From positions 1 to 64,000 of the forward strand of contig JAVKOQ010000160.1 in assembly GCA_031835245.1 (NCBI GenBank): 64,000 bases of DNA, in the 5' to 3' direction. This document shows positions 34,102 to 43,439 of this stretch, one piece after another. This DNA is from Balamuthia mandrillaris (taxonomy: Eukaryota; Discosea; Longamoebia; Balamuthiidae). How positions within the stretch are numbered: position 1 is the stretch's first letter; the number at the start of each line of letters is the position of its first letter. The translations under genes were made by a program, and so were the position numbers. Under the pieces are notes generated by a model. It saw only the letters and a program-made list of their open reading frames with translations. It was not told where the DNA came from and did not search any database.

Positions 34102-36070
34102 CTTTGCACAACGTCCAGACGAGCTGACCTAACCCAACCCCAATGTCCATGCATGCTAAACAGGGCATGAAATATTCGCTTGCCAGTAGAGATCTCATTG
34201 CGGACTGTATTGAGATGATGTATGAAGCCTATAATGCAGACGGAATCATCACTTTTGGTGGGTGCGACAAAACGATCCCAGGGGCACTTATGCCTCTTGC
34301 ACGTAATAACGCTATCGGTAATGAAATGGAATCTGCGTTTTAACCAAACCCATCGCTCATTGACCTCACTTCTCTATTGTTTTTAGGAGTGACCCTTTAT
34401 GGAGGGACAACACTTTCCGGCAAGTACAAGGGCAAGGACCTTAATATAGCGTCATCCTTTGAAGCGATAGGAGCTCACGCCTCTGGTAGCATATCAAAGG
34501 ATGAATTGCATCAAAGTACTGTTACTGTTCCTGTTCCACAATTTCACGTTATTTTTTTTTCCAGTGCCATTGCACCCCTGTGCGCATATTAATGTCATTC
34601 TGTACCTTCATTGACTTTTAGTCGAGTGCCATTCCTGCCCAGGACATGGATCGTGTGGGGGCATGTTTACAGCAAATACCATGGCATCCGCCATTGAAGC
34701 TCTGGGAATGAGCGTGACTGGTTCCTCCTCCAATCCTGCAGTTGATCGAAGCAACAAAACTTCAAAAGAGAAAGCAGAGGATTGTAGAAAGAGCGTGCGC
34801 GCATTGCGCCACTTGATGGAAAGAGGCATACGAACTAGGGACATTATGTCCCGCCAAGCTTTTGAGAACGCCATCACGGTAACCTCCTTAACCACCACCT
34901 GGGGAAAAAAGCTGCAAGCAACTTACTGTAGCCCTTTTTCATGCATGCGAATAGGTGATGATGGCGCTTGGCGGAAGCACCAATGGAGTGCTCCACCTAC
35001 TTGCACTTGCACGTGAGGCTGATGTCCCCCTCTCCATCGAAGACTTTAACACTATTGCATCCCGGGTACCACTCATCGGCAATTTCAAACCCTTTGGCGA
35101 GTATTTGATGGAGGACTTGCACCATATAGGAGGTGTACCCTTGGTTATGAAAGTAAAACCGATATTCTCTCCCCTCTCTCCTACCTCTTATTGGCCTATT
35201 GTTAACATACGTAATGTAGATGCTATTGGACGCAGGCCTACTTCATGGAAATTGTATGACTGTTACTGGCAAAACGTTGAAAGAAAACTTGGCAAGCGTT
35301 GCAGCATTGAGCTCCCTGCCCCCACAAAGCGTCATTCACCCCCTAGAAAAACCATTGGCTCCACCCATGAACCATATTGTAGTAATGCATGGCAATTTGG
35401 CGCCAGAAGGCGCTGTTATTAAGCTAAGCGGAAAGGAGCTTCAAAAATTTCAAGGCCCTGCCCGTGTTTTTGATTGTGAGCAAGAAGCCCTTGATGCTGT
35501 TCTCAAGTACACTCCTCCCTTTTGCGGTTGATGACAAGCCATTCTAACCAAATGTTAAGAGGAAAATTAAAGAAGGGGGATGTGGTGGTAATTCGCTATG
35601 AAGGGCCAAGAGGTGGTCCTGGCATGCGCGAAATGTTGCAAGTATCGAGTGCAATAGTAGGGGCTGGCTTGGGCAAGGATGTTGCTCTCATTACCGATGG
35701 CAGATTCTCAGGCGCTACCCATGGTATCATGATTGGTCATGTCACACCTGAAGGTTCGTCTTGTTTCTTTTTCTTGTTCTTTATTCTACTCTTCTTTTGC
35801 TCTCTTAGTCAATGCCATATTTAATCTACTTCCATTACATCAGCGCAAATGGGTGGTCCACTGGCCGAGCTGCGAGAAGGAGACACCATCTGCATAGACA
35901 TGAAGAAGCGAAGCATTGATCTAATGGGCGTGTCTCAGGAAGAACGGAAGAAAAGAAAGCAAGAGTGGAAGCCGCCGGCCCGAAAGTATACCCATGGAGT
36001 ACTTGCTAAATATGCCCAAATGGTTGGTAGTGCGTCAGGTGGTGCCATTACATCTCCTTCTTACTTGTAG
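33491..36070 (+). CDS. Dihydroxy-acid dehydratase (DHAD; IlvD/Ilv3)
   Basis: Third step of valine/isoleucine synthesis, converting dihydroxy acids to 2-keto acids with an Fe-S cluster, normally in mitochondria or plastids. Exon 1 (33491-33602) encodes a basic, Ser/Thr-rich presequence starting [20 protein letters not shown]. It splices to exon 2 (33822-34063), [20 protein letters not shown]. Cluster and active-site motifs are visible: [89 protein letters not shown] and the ending [17 protein letters not shown] with [20 protein letters not shown]. Length and motif order match yeast Ilv3 throughout. Six or seven introns are present; a CT tract follows the donor at 34064. The frame at about 34500-34620 crosses an intron. 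A decayed duplicate of its 3' end is at 50.2-50.64 kb. Confidence 0.93.
34064..34099 (+). repeat. Intronic (CT)n tract immediately after a 5' splice site
   Basis: CT repeats begin within the donor (GAG|gtctct) of DHAD exon 2. Confidence 0.85.
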
Positions 36071-36169
36071 TGGATGGAAGTAAATCACCGCCACCAACGA
36101 CAACCAAAACTGCAACCAATATTACACGAATAGAAACAAAGTACATTACATACACTTGAACTTACAAGT

Positions 36170-36260
36170 GGTCAGTCTAGAAATGGGGCAACACATTTTC
36201 GATAGGGGGTCTCGCCAGTAATTGGCAACGGATTTCCAATTCTGGGCTGTTTTCCCAGTC
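36170..36260 (-). pseudogene. Decayed fragment of the thioesterase gene (upstream copy)
   Basis: 36172-36196 matches 50655-50680 (the end of the intact thioesterase gene, with the shared string TCTAGAAATGGGGCAACACA). 36206-36245 matches 51188-51228, the exon with TAQNWISIANYWRDP; here the reading is QNWKSVANYWRDP. The 500 bp that separate these in the intact gene are missing. Confidence 0.8.
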
Positions 36261-36365
36261 CGCCTCATCACAGGCGAAGGAGAATGCTCCCATGGGGACA
36301 AAGGCAGAGACACTGACAAAACAAGTGATCCAATGCCAACAGCATGTGGAACGCTGGCATATGAA
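36250..36365 (+). pseudogene. Decayed fragments of the Vps62-DH gene (upstream copy)
   Basis: 36285-36312 resembles the start of the intact gene (52552-52580; CCCAYGG..ACAAAGGCAGAGACAC against the SPTETEAKTQT coding stretch). 36322-36362 matches 53727-53768 around the shared string ACAAGTGATCCAATGCCA (protein QVIQCQRHAKRW). The two lie adjacent although about 1.2 kb apart in the intact gene. Confidence 0.7.
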
Positions 36366-36384
36366 GAAATAACCGGCAACATTT

Positions 36385-36530
36385 GCCATCTTTAGTGAAC
36401 GGATGAAAGCAATTTGTATCTTGCAAGGTACCACAAGTTTCCCTTGGGTGAATCTTGGCTATATTTGGTAACCACAGTAGGGCAATAAGCAAAGCACATC
36501 TCTGCGGGATGCACAGTAATCGGCTTGTTA
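36385..36530 (-). pseudogene. Decayed fragment of the PPR gene DYW domain (upstream copy)
   Basis: Resembles 55325-55465, the last exon of the intact PPR gene: matching blocks include GCCATCTT..GTGAA..GATGAAAGC and the segment coding ATCTTGGCTAT / GGTAACCACAGTA. It carries many substitutions relative to the intact copy. Confidence 0.7.
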
Positions 36531-37330
36531 AAAGGAAATAGCAAACCAACCCAACAAAAACCTTACCCCACACTCCTTCAGGCCGATAATAATGATACTG
36601 CTCTTCAATATGCCTACTCCTGCCTCGTCACGCAGTACCAGTGGCCTAGAATTCACAAAGATATGGAACGGTGGGTCAAGGGCTGTGTAGAATGCCAGGA
36701 GGCGAACATGTACATCATGGAACATCATGGAACTGACGAAGTATTTCGTTCCTAAGCTCCTTGGGCAGGATTTGTTGGACTGTAGCTTGTATGAACTTGG
36801 CTTTATCAGGCCAAATCGCGCGTGAAAGATGTCCGTCCTGAAGGAAACACTGCTCCATGAACGCCAACTGAGGGGGTGTCTTGTGTTGACATGCCTCTCC
36901 ATTGTCCAAAGATCTCATCAATTCCTCGTTGGAACAAAGCCAGAGCGTTAGTCCGAAGGGCATAACCACAGGCTAAAACTCACCATACTCAGGGATGTGG
37001 GTACAAGCAATAACCACACACAAAGTCGAACTTGGACTGGAACTTGGAGCCCTGGAGGCAATTCAGTCCGTCCTCAACGTTAGGCATAGGGTACGGGTCC
37101 TTCACTGTCCGTTGGTTAAGCTGTGGCTTTCTATCCTTCTTGATGACGATGATCACAGGGTAACAATGCCAGAAGAGTTGAGGATTTGTGTTTTCGCCTC
37201 CGTAGGGATTAGTAGGACCCCACCTTTCGTCCTCTTGCTCGAGGAAGTGGCAAATGACATCAGCGTTGTCATGAAATTGAAGGATATAAGTCATGGAAGG
37301 TTGGCGTCCCCTTTTCTTCCTCCTCCCCTT
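36525..37330. mobile_element. Ty3/Gypsy LTR-retrotransposon fossil (fragments)
   Basis: A broken, clearly old element. A plus-strand piece at about 36585-36740 resembles the integrase zinc-binding region (WPRIHKDMERWVKGCVECQ). Minus-strand pieces at about 36715-36969 (MPFGLT and LPKELRNEILRQFHD) and 36989-37294 resemble Gypsy reverse transcriptase (VIIVIKKDRKPQLNQRTVKD, PYPMPNVEDGLNCLQGSK). Pieces lie on both strands, so at least two insertions or a rearrangement are represented. No LTRs were found. Confidence 0.75.
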
Positions 37331-37740
37331 CGCTAGATGACGAAGAGCCCCTGAGGTGTGACCATCTGCCTTCTGTCCTTTGTCTGCAAGTTAGGCTTTG
37401 AAAAGAGCTGCATCGTTGTGTTCACTCACTTGTTTGATGTCATTAGAGAGCTTGTCTGCAAAAGGTTTCCAACTTTCAGTCAAGATGGTCGATGCAGTCA
37501 GACAAGGAAGACTTTACTAGTTGCCTGACCAAGAGCTGTCATGGTCTGCTTGGCTTGCGTGAATCTCAGAGAGGTCTATGGCGTCAAATCAGTCCCTGGA
37601 TGAAAAAAGAAAAAGGCAACAGAGAAGGCCTTTTTATGGTAAGTTAACACTCACAACCATAACAACAAGCTCGTTGGCTTCTCATCTAAGTGATTATTGG
37701 TTTTATTTTTTATCCTTCTAGTTTTCTTTTCTTAAAACAC
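37331..37740. other. Unassigned island sequence
   Basis: About 400 bp between a retroelement fossil and the head-repeat gene remnant. I see no open reading frame, repeat or RNA gene that I can support. Confidence 0.4.
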
Positions 37741-37741
37741 A

Positions 37742-38045
37742 AAACATATTCATGCTGTGACTTTCACTTTGGATAATTCTTCCAGCAATTTTTGAAGCAT
37801 TTCTACTTTTGTTTCCAATTCAGCCACCTGAGTGTCACAGTTTGTTTGGCTCCTTGTTGCTTCATGCTCCATCCTCAGAAAGTATACCAGTGCCAATGGA
37901 AAAAATAGCGCCTAAGCTATCTACTTTGATGGCATTGTTATAGACACCAAACACATAACTGGTCCCATTCTCTTTGCCTCTACATTCACTCCAAACACAA
38001 CAGACCCAGTTCCTGAAGTTCTTACTAACTCACCAGGTCCTACAA
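37742..38045 (-). pseudogene. 3' end remnant of a head-repeat (YadA-like) gene with coiled-coil C-terminus
   Basis: Minus-strand reading gives GTGSVVFGVN, then NGTSYVFGVYNNAIKVDS with LGAIFSIGTG, and after a frame change a coiled-coil tail CDTQVAELETKVEMLQKLLE followed by ELSKVKVTA and a stop at about 37755. The FGVYN/IGTG strands followed by a short trimeric-looking coiled coil are how many bacterial and phage-associated head-repeat fibre proteins end. The plus-strand remnants at 43.4-43.8 and 48.7-50.2 kb encode the repeats of the same kind of protein. More than one frame is needed, so this piece is broken. Confidence 0.5.
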
Positions 38046-38192
38046 ATTGTTTGTGCATCAAATAGAGGAAGGGAGAGTTGATAGAAGGGGGAATTGGGAA
38101 AAGATGATCACAAAAAAGAAAGTCAAACCAGCAAAGCCACCAGTCAAAGGGCTTGAACCAAAACTTGCAATGGTATCGTTATATACTGATAA

Positions 38193-38480
38193 TAATAATA
38201 GTAGTAATAAGAAGTTTATTTACTCTGAGAGCAATACCAATCTATACATAAAAAGTAAGCATTGTACATACATAGTGTACTCTTACTTTTCTTACTCCCT
38301 CATCCTCAATGCCTTCCCAATTGTTATGTTAGTTCACAAGTGAAAGGTGTTGAATGAGCTTTCAGACTAACTTTGTATCATCTAGCTATCCTTTTCTTCC
38401 CCTTTTCCTTTCTTATCATTTCCTTACTTTTACATTACTTCCAAAGATTGATAAAATGCAGAAGAACTTCCATACTTCCT
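38193..38480 (-). mobile_element. LINE copy 1: 5'-truncated 3' end
   Basis: Matches the 3' end of the full-length element next to it (38491-38775): the same AGTTTATTTGCTCTGAGAGC block with (TAG/TAA)n at the element 3' end. Only the last about 290 bp of the element remain. Confidence 0.9.
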
Positions 38481-38720
38481 AAAAACCTTATAGTAGTAGT
38501 AATAAAAAGTTTATTTGCTCTGAGAGCAACACCAATCTATACATAAAAAGTAAGCCTTGTACATACATAGTGTACTCTTACTTTTCTTACTCCCTCATCC
38601 TCAATGCCTTCCCAATTGTTACTCAATTCACAAGTGAAAGGTGTTGAATGAGATTTCAGACCAACTTTGTATCATCTAGCTATCCTTTTCTATCCCTTTC
38701 CTTTTTCCTCTTTTCCTTGC

Positions 38721-41700
38721 TTACATTACTTCCAAAGACTGATAAAATGCAGAAGAACTTCCATGCTTCCAACTTGCTCTTGCTGCCCATAATCTCCAGA
38801 CTCGTTTACAACTTTGCTTACATTGTTCCATCTCTTGAGCTCTGTTACATTTCTTTCCACTTGACATGAGCTTTGTTGTACAGTCTTCAATAATCAGCTT
38901 TCTGACTTGTTCTTCACTTCCATTGTCCACACTCCAGATTCTAAAGCGATCTTCCCAAAGGTTAGGACACCTTAACAGGAAGTGTTCTGCTGTTTCTTCC
39001 TCAGCATCACATGCAGGGCACTTGCTATCCACCTCAGACTGCTGAATGGATCCCCACTTTTTTCCAATAGGCAGTCCACCACAGCGAATAGCATTCATCA
39101 AACGTTCTTTCCTTGGGTTGGTAATCACTAAGCTCCGTTGTTGTCCAACCAAACATCTTCCATTTGTCAAGAAGTTATGCCATAGCCATGCTCTTGTTCC
39201 TCTTTCTCCTTCAGCTGCATACTCCATCTTGGCTACTCGAGTTAAGGCCCTCATCCTCATGGCTTTCTTTTCAACAACTGTCGTTCCGTCACCTCCCTCA
39301 CCTTCATTCTTCTCCCCTTCCTCTTCACTTGCTTGGCTTACCTCTTCAAGTAGCTCAAAGTGGCCATCTTGCCTCTCAGCATGATGAATTACTGCTTGTC
39401 TTTCCAACTCACAGTAGGCCTTGATGGTCAACCAGCCCAATTCTGCTCTACAAACCCCCGCCACAGTCCTTCGAAGAACTTGCAATACACTTCTTGCTGT
39501 CTCATTCCACACTGCTTCGATCTTCTTCCACCATGATTTGGAAAGCTCTGTCATACATAATCCATATGACAAGGTAGACTTGACAATAATAGCCTCTGCA
39601 GCAATCTGGGCAGTGCGTGTACCAAGGCCTTGGGCAATGGCTCCCCGCTGCCTAAGGCTGTAGAGGGCTTGCTTGGCCTTGGTGATCCTCTCCTTGGCAT
39701 GAGTTGTCCATTCCCCACTTTCTTCAAACCACAGTCCCAGGTACTTGGCCTCCTTCACCCGTTTCACAGCCTCCCCCTTCAGTCTCCACTCTTGAAAATG
39801 AGCCTTCTTTCCTTGTACTAGCACCACTGATTTCTTTGCATTGAACTGAAGTCCCAGAGCATTCACTGCCTCCACTGCTACATTCAATCTTCTCTGAAGC
39901 TCAAATGGGTCGCTGGCCACCACTGCCAAGTCATCTGCAAACAACAAGCAAACATTCCTTGCTTTATCTCCTCTTTCCTTCTCCTCTGCAGCTTGTAGCT
40001 TTCTTGCCACCACATCAATGTATACATTGAACAAGAATGGAGACAAAACTCCTCCTTGCTTAACTCCTCTTTCCACCAGAAATTCCTCTGAAAGCTGCCC
40101 ATTCATGCGAATAACACTCGTCATACCATGGTACCACTCTGTAATGATACCCACTGCTGCCTCTTCTGCTCCTCTTTTGCGTAATGTCCTTGCCAGTATG
40201 TCATGGTCAAGCATGTCATATGCCTTGCTGATATCCAACAGAGCAATATAGGTACGTTCTTTGCTTCTCTTCATCAGGCATTTCTTCAACCGCCACACCT
40301 GATCCATGACTCCCCTTCCTTTTCTAAATCCACCCTGGCAATTACTTATCCACCCTTGCTCTCTTGCTTGTATGTTCAATTGTACCAAGATAGCTCCTTC
40401 AAACACCTTGGCTGCATTGCATAGGAGAGTAATACCTCTATAGTTTGCTGGATTCTGGGGATCTCCTACCTTATGCAAAGGAATAACCACCCCCTGTTTC
40501 CACTCCTTGGAGAATATGCCTTGGTTCTCAATGGCCTTGATCAGCGTCCAAGTTGCATCTTGCACATGTTTACCTCCATACTTCATCATTTCCCCATCAA
40601 TATTGTCCACCCCAGCTGCTTTGCCCACCCTCAATCTTTTCCTCCATGCAAGATTAAAACTCTCCTTCTTAAGCCAGTTACTACCAGACCAAGGCAGTCC
40701 TTCTGGCCCTGCTTCCTCTCGATGCAAGCTCCCAATGGAAGAATCCTTCCTTCCCAGCTTTGCCCAATGTTCCTTGAAGGCTGCCGTGCTACCGTGGTGC
40801 TCCCTAACTGCTTTGGGCTCTGCTCTACGCTTTGCCACTATCCTCCACATGTTGCCGATCCATTTCTGCATTTCCTTGATGTTCTCTTGTCTTTTCCACT
40901 TCATCCAGTCCCATTTGTTGGCTCTCCACAACTTCACAAACCTTTTCCTGAGTTCCACAAATTCCTCTCTGGCCTTTCCATCATTCTTTCCTTCTCTTAG
41001 CCACTGAGCATGGGCTATCACTACCTGCTTGTTCAAGGATGTTAACTCTGCTGTCCACCATGGCTTCCTTGCCCTGCTTGTTGTTGCTCCTATCAGTCTC
41101 CTTTCTCTACCAAACCATCTCATTGCACAATCCCACAATCCTTTTTTCCACTTGCTCCAAAGATCTTCAACAGTAGCTGTTCCCTCCCGTGTTTTCTTGA
41201 CCATGGCCTTCCATTCCTCTCCTTTGAAGAAACGCTTGCACCCGCGTTTGTACTCCCTCCACCTCCTCTTGCGATCTTCCTCCGAGTAGGACTTCCCCTT
41301 CCATCGTTCCATCCAAACCCCGCCACAATTATCTGCTGGGTCCTTCAACTCGACTACCAGTGGTCGATGATCGGTCCAAGCTTGCCATCTGTCACCAACT
41401 ACCTTGCCCGTCCATCTCCATGCTACCACATAGTCCACAATGCTCTTTCGTTTTCCAGCTCTCCATGTAAATACTGGCGCTTCCTCTTCGAGCTGAGGCA
41501 ACGAGAGGGCCAGCCTTTTGAAAGCCTCCACCAACACCTTTCCTCTCGCGTTGTAAGTAGATTCACCTCTACCATTCCATCCCTTTCCAACCCTGGCGTT
41601 CCAATCACCTCCAATAATCAGGGGTCTTCCTTCCTTGACCACGTCCAGGATTCTTTTCTCAATCGCAGCCAAGGTGACCTTAAAGTTGTCCACGGTACCT

Positions 41701-42029
41701 CCTGGAGGGAGATACACTATACCGATTATAAAGATGCAACCCTGTCCCGCCAGTTCCACCCAAGTGGAGTTGGGTGTTCGCCACTCTTTCCTTTCTCCGA
41801 TGTTCCCCTTGAAGCCCTCTCGAACAAAGAACCCTGCGCCACCCCTTCCATAGCCACTCCTCCCTGGAGCAGCCCCTCCACCCATCCACCGATACCCCTC
41901 CAATCGAGGGGCAACCATCCTCCTATGTTCGCACACTCCAATAATGTCAAATTGCTTACTGTCAGCCCAACAGCTGACCAATTCCTCTTGTCCCCAGCCC
42001 CTAGAGTTGACAAACGCTACTGAAGTCAT
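38721..42029 (-). CDS. LINE ORF2: AP-endonuclease and reverse transcriptase
   Basis: 1102 residues from the ATG at 42029 (MTSVAFVNSRGWGQEELVSC). The N-terminal exonuclease-endonuclease-phosphatase domain shows GVCEHRRM, IGGDWNARVG (catalytic Asp/Asn), SIVDYVVAWRW and TDHRPL (catalytic His). The central reverse transcriptase shows VVIPLHKVGDPQNPANYRGI, FRKGRGVMDQVW, LLDISKAYDMLDH (motif A Asp), RGVKQGGVLSPFLFN (motif B), LLFADDLAVVA (FADD active site) and ALGLQFNAKKS. The C-terminus carries a Cys/His knuckle, CPACDAEEETAEHFLLRCP. No RNase H domain is evident. The start codon overlaps the ORF1 stop as ATGA, which suggests termination-reinitiation for ORF2 expression. The EN-RT-knuckle layout fits the L1/Tx1-like group of LINEs in a broad sense; the clade is not fixed. 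Confidence 0.95.
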   Translation of the reverse strand: MTSVAFVNSRGWGQEELVSCWADSKQFDIIGVCEHRRMVAPRLEGYRWMGGGAAPGRSGYGRGGAGFFVREGFKGNIGERKEWRTPNSTWVELAGQGCIFIIGIVYLPPGGTVDNFKVTLAAIEKRILDVVKEGRPLIIGGDWNARVGKGWNGRGESTYNARGKVLVEAFKRLALSLPQLEEEAPVFTWRAGKRKSIVDYVVAWRWTGKVVGDRWQAWTDHRPLVVELKDPADNCGGVWMERWKGKSYSEEDRKRRWREYKRGCKRFFKGEEWKAMVKKTREGTATVEDLWSKWKKGLWDCAMRWFGRERRLIGATTSRARKPWWTAELTSLNKQVVIAHAQWLREGKNDGKAREEFVELRKRFVKLWRANKWDWMKWKRQENIKEMQKWIGNMWRIVAKRRAEPKAVREHHGSTAAFKEHWAKLGRKDSSIGSLHREEAGPEGLPWSGSNWLKKESFNLAWRKRLRVGKAAGVDNIDGEMMKYGGKHVQDATWTLIKAIENQGIFSKEWKQGVVIPLHKVGDPQNPANYRGITLLCNAAKVFEGAILVQLNIQAREQGWISNCQGGFRKGRGVMDQVWRLKKCLMKRSKERTYIALLDISKAYDMLDHDILARTLRKRGAEEAAVGIITEWYHGMTSVIRMNGQLSEEFLVERGVKQGGVLSPFLFNVYIDVVARKLQAAEEKERGDKARNVCLLFADDLAVVASDPFELQRRLNVAVEAVNALGLQFNAKKSVVLVQGKKAHFQEWRLKGEAVKRVKEAKYLGLWFEESGEWTTHAKERITKAKQALYSLRQRGAIAQGLGTRTAQIAAEAIIVKSTLSYGLCMTELSKSWWKKIEAVWNETARSVLQVLRRTVAGVCRAELGWLTIKAYCELERQAVIHHAERQDGHFELLEEVSQASEEEGEKNEGEGGDGTTVVEKKAMRMRALTRVAKMEYAAEGERGTRAWLWHNFLTNGRCLVGQQRSLVITNPRKERLMNAIRCGGLPIGKKWGSIQQSEVDSKCPACDAEEETAEHFLLRCPNLWEDRFRIWSVDNGSEEQVRKLIIEDCTTKLMSSGKKCNRAQEMEQCKQSCKRVWRLWAARASWKHGSSSAFYQSLEVM

Positions 42030-43381
42030 TGGGTCTCCTCTCCTTCCTCCTCCACAATGTCAGACCAGTTGGCAGCACCATGATACACCTCCTCAGCCAG
42101 CGCGATGCTTGAGAGTTCCAAAGAGCTGTCCAAGGCCACTGTTCCAACATTCTCCTCCTTTTCCTTCTTCTTCTCCATCTTTCTTTGCTCTTTAGGCTTC
42201 CACAGCGGTTTACCTTCATTCTTGGCTTCTTCAATTCGGGCTTTGCCCACCCACCCGCGGGTAAAAGCATACAGCCTGGCTCTTTCCGCAATAATGTCTT
42301 CGGCAGCCTGGGCCGTCTCCAAAGTAACTCCCCAATGCTGCGTGCCATTCTTCTCTCCTACTTTCCACACTCCGACGTGCTTGAGCCCCAGCTCGAAGAT
42401 CCTCTCACTTACCTTTTCCTTCTTAAGGTCCTTACCGCTCACCACAATCGATCTGCCCACCACCGCCCCTACCTTGGAGTAGGGACTGGCAAAGCCATAC
42501 TTTGGTTTTACTGTAGACCAATAGTTCGGGTCGGTTACTGTATCTTTGGTCCACGTCCTCCTGTATATGTTGGAGTTATCCTGCCAACATATCCCTTGTT
42601 CCTTTGCCATTTCTTCCTTCCAGTATTCCAAGCTTGGCGCGCTGACCGTAGTTGCCGTTGGAGGGAAATTCCTTTCCGCAGTAATCATATCACACCGCGG
42701 AGCTGATCCGACCACCTCCGCGTAAGACCGTTGGGAACCCAGAGTAAGGCCGCCTTTGGTACTATTTGCACTTCCTTTTTCCACCATAAGATTATTGATC
42801 TCCTTGTCGAGGGATTCAATCAGGTCCCTGAATCGTATAATCACTGCGAGTGAGAGTACGCCTGCCTCGGAGAGCTTACCACACTCGTGAGAAACACGGC
42901 TAATACAATCAAACAGCAGCGCCACTTGACTATTGGTTCGCTCCTTAACGCCGTCTGCACTGACTGAGTCCGAATCAATCTTCCCCTTGGGCACAACACT
43001 TGTCCCTTCCTCTCGGCGGGGCGAATCCGCTACCGAGTTACACTGATCCTCTGCCCCTCTGTCGTCCTCCTCCTTTTGGTTCACCCTGGGAGAAGGAATC
43101 TTGACTGTGGTAGTGTTCAGGTGCCCATACTTTTCCACCGCCAACTTGAACGCTTCCTCCAGAAACTGATTTAGCTTGTCCCCTTTGACAAAACCCTCGG
43201 GGATCTTTGCCTCTTTTTGCACAGCTTGCAAAGCGGGCTTCCACGAACGATTACCGTTTAGGGTCCCCAGTCTAAGACGTTCCTTCATGGCCAGATCCAC
43301 CCATCGACGTAGGACCTGTTCCCTCTCCTGACTGTCAATCAATTCAGTGCTCTTGCGTGGCAGAGTCCTATTTTTCCGCAT
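42026..43381 (-). CDS. LINE ORF1 protein
   Basis: 451 residues from the first ATG in frame at 43381 (MRKNRTLPRKSTELIDSQER). The frame stays open upstream to 43528 but without another ATG. The N-terminal half is charged and helical; the middle has a Tyr/Trp-rich stretch YWSTVKPKYGFASPYSKVG followed by RSIVVSGKDLKKEKVSERI and GVWKVGEKNGTQHWGVTLET, which could be an RRM-like nucleic-acid-binding fold. The end is a basic KEQRKMEKKKEKEEN segment and an acidic tail. ORF1 proteins of LINEs bind the element RNA. I see no CCHC knuckle. It overlaps ORF2 by four bases. Confidence 0.85.
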   Translation of the reverse strand: MRKNRTLPRKSTELIDSQEREQVLRRWVDLAMKERLRLGTLNGNRSWKPALQAVQKEAKIPEGFVKGDKLNQFLEEAFKLAVEKYGHLNTTTVKIPSPRVNQKEEDDRGAEDQCNSVADSPRREEGTSVVPKGKIDSDSVSADGVKERTNSQVALLFDCISRVSHECGKLSEAGVLSLAVIIRFRDLIESLDKEINNLMVEKGSANSTKGGLTLGSQRSYAEVVGSAPRCDMITAERNFPPTATTVSAPSLEYWKEEMAKEQGICWQDNSNIYRRTWTKDTVTDPNYWSTVKPKYGFASPYSKVGAVVGRSIVVSGKDLKKEKVSERIFELGLKHVGVWKVGEKNGTQHWGVTLETAQAAEDIIAERARLYAFTRGWVGKARIEEAKNEGKPLWKPKEQRKMEKKKEKEENVGTVALDSSLELSSIALAEEVYHGAANWSDIVEEEGEETQ

Positions 43382-43439
43382 TTTTCCCCCTATGTTGAAA
43401 GTAATTCTCAACACCACTTTCCCTTTCTTATCTACTACA

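Larger units (their letters stand above)
38491..43430 (-). mobile_element. LINE copy 2: full-length non-LTR retrotransposon with two ORFs
   Basis: Reads right to left: a short 5' leader (edge between about 43385 and 43500, not fixed), ORF1, ORF2, a 3' UTR and a (TTA/CTA)n-type tail at 38491-38506 instead of poly-A. Both ORFs are open along their whole length and the stop of ORF1 overlaps the start of ORF2. It looks whole and recent compared with the six truncated copies in the same island. Confidence 0.93.

Noticed and set aside
41367-42023. Plus-strand open frames inside the LINE (for example 218 codons)
   Set aside because: Antisense to ORF2, which has all endonuclease and RT motifs; the plus frames show no domain.
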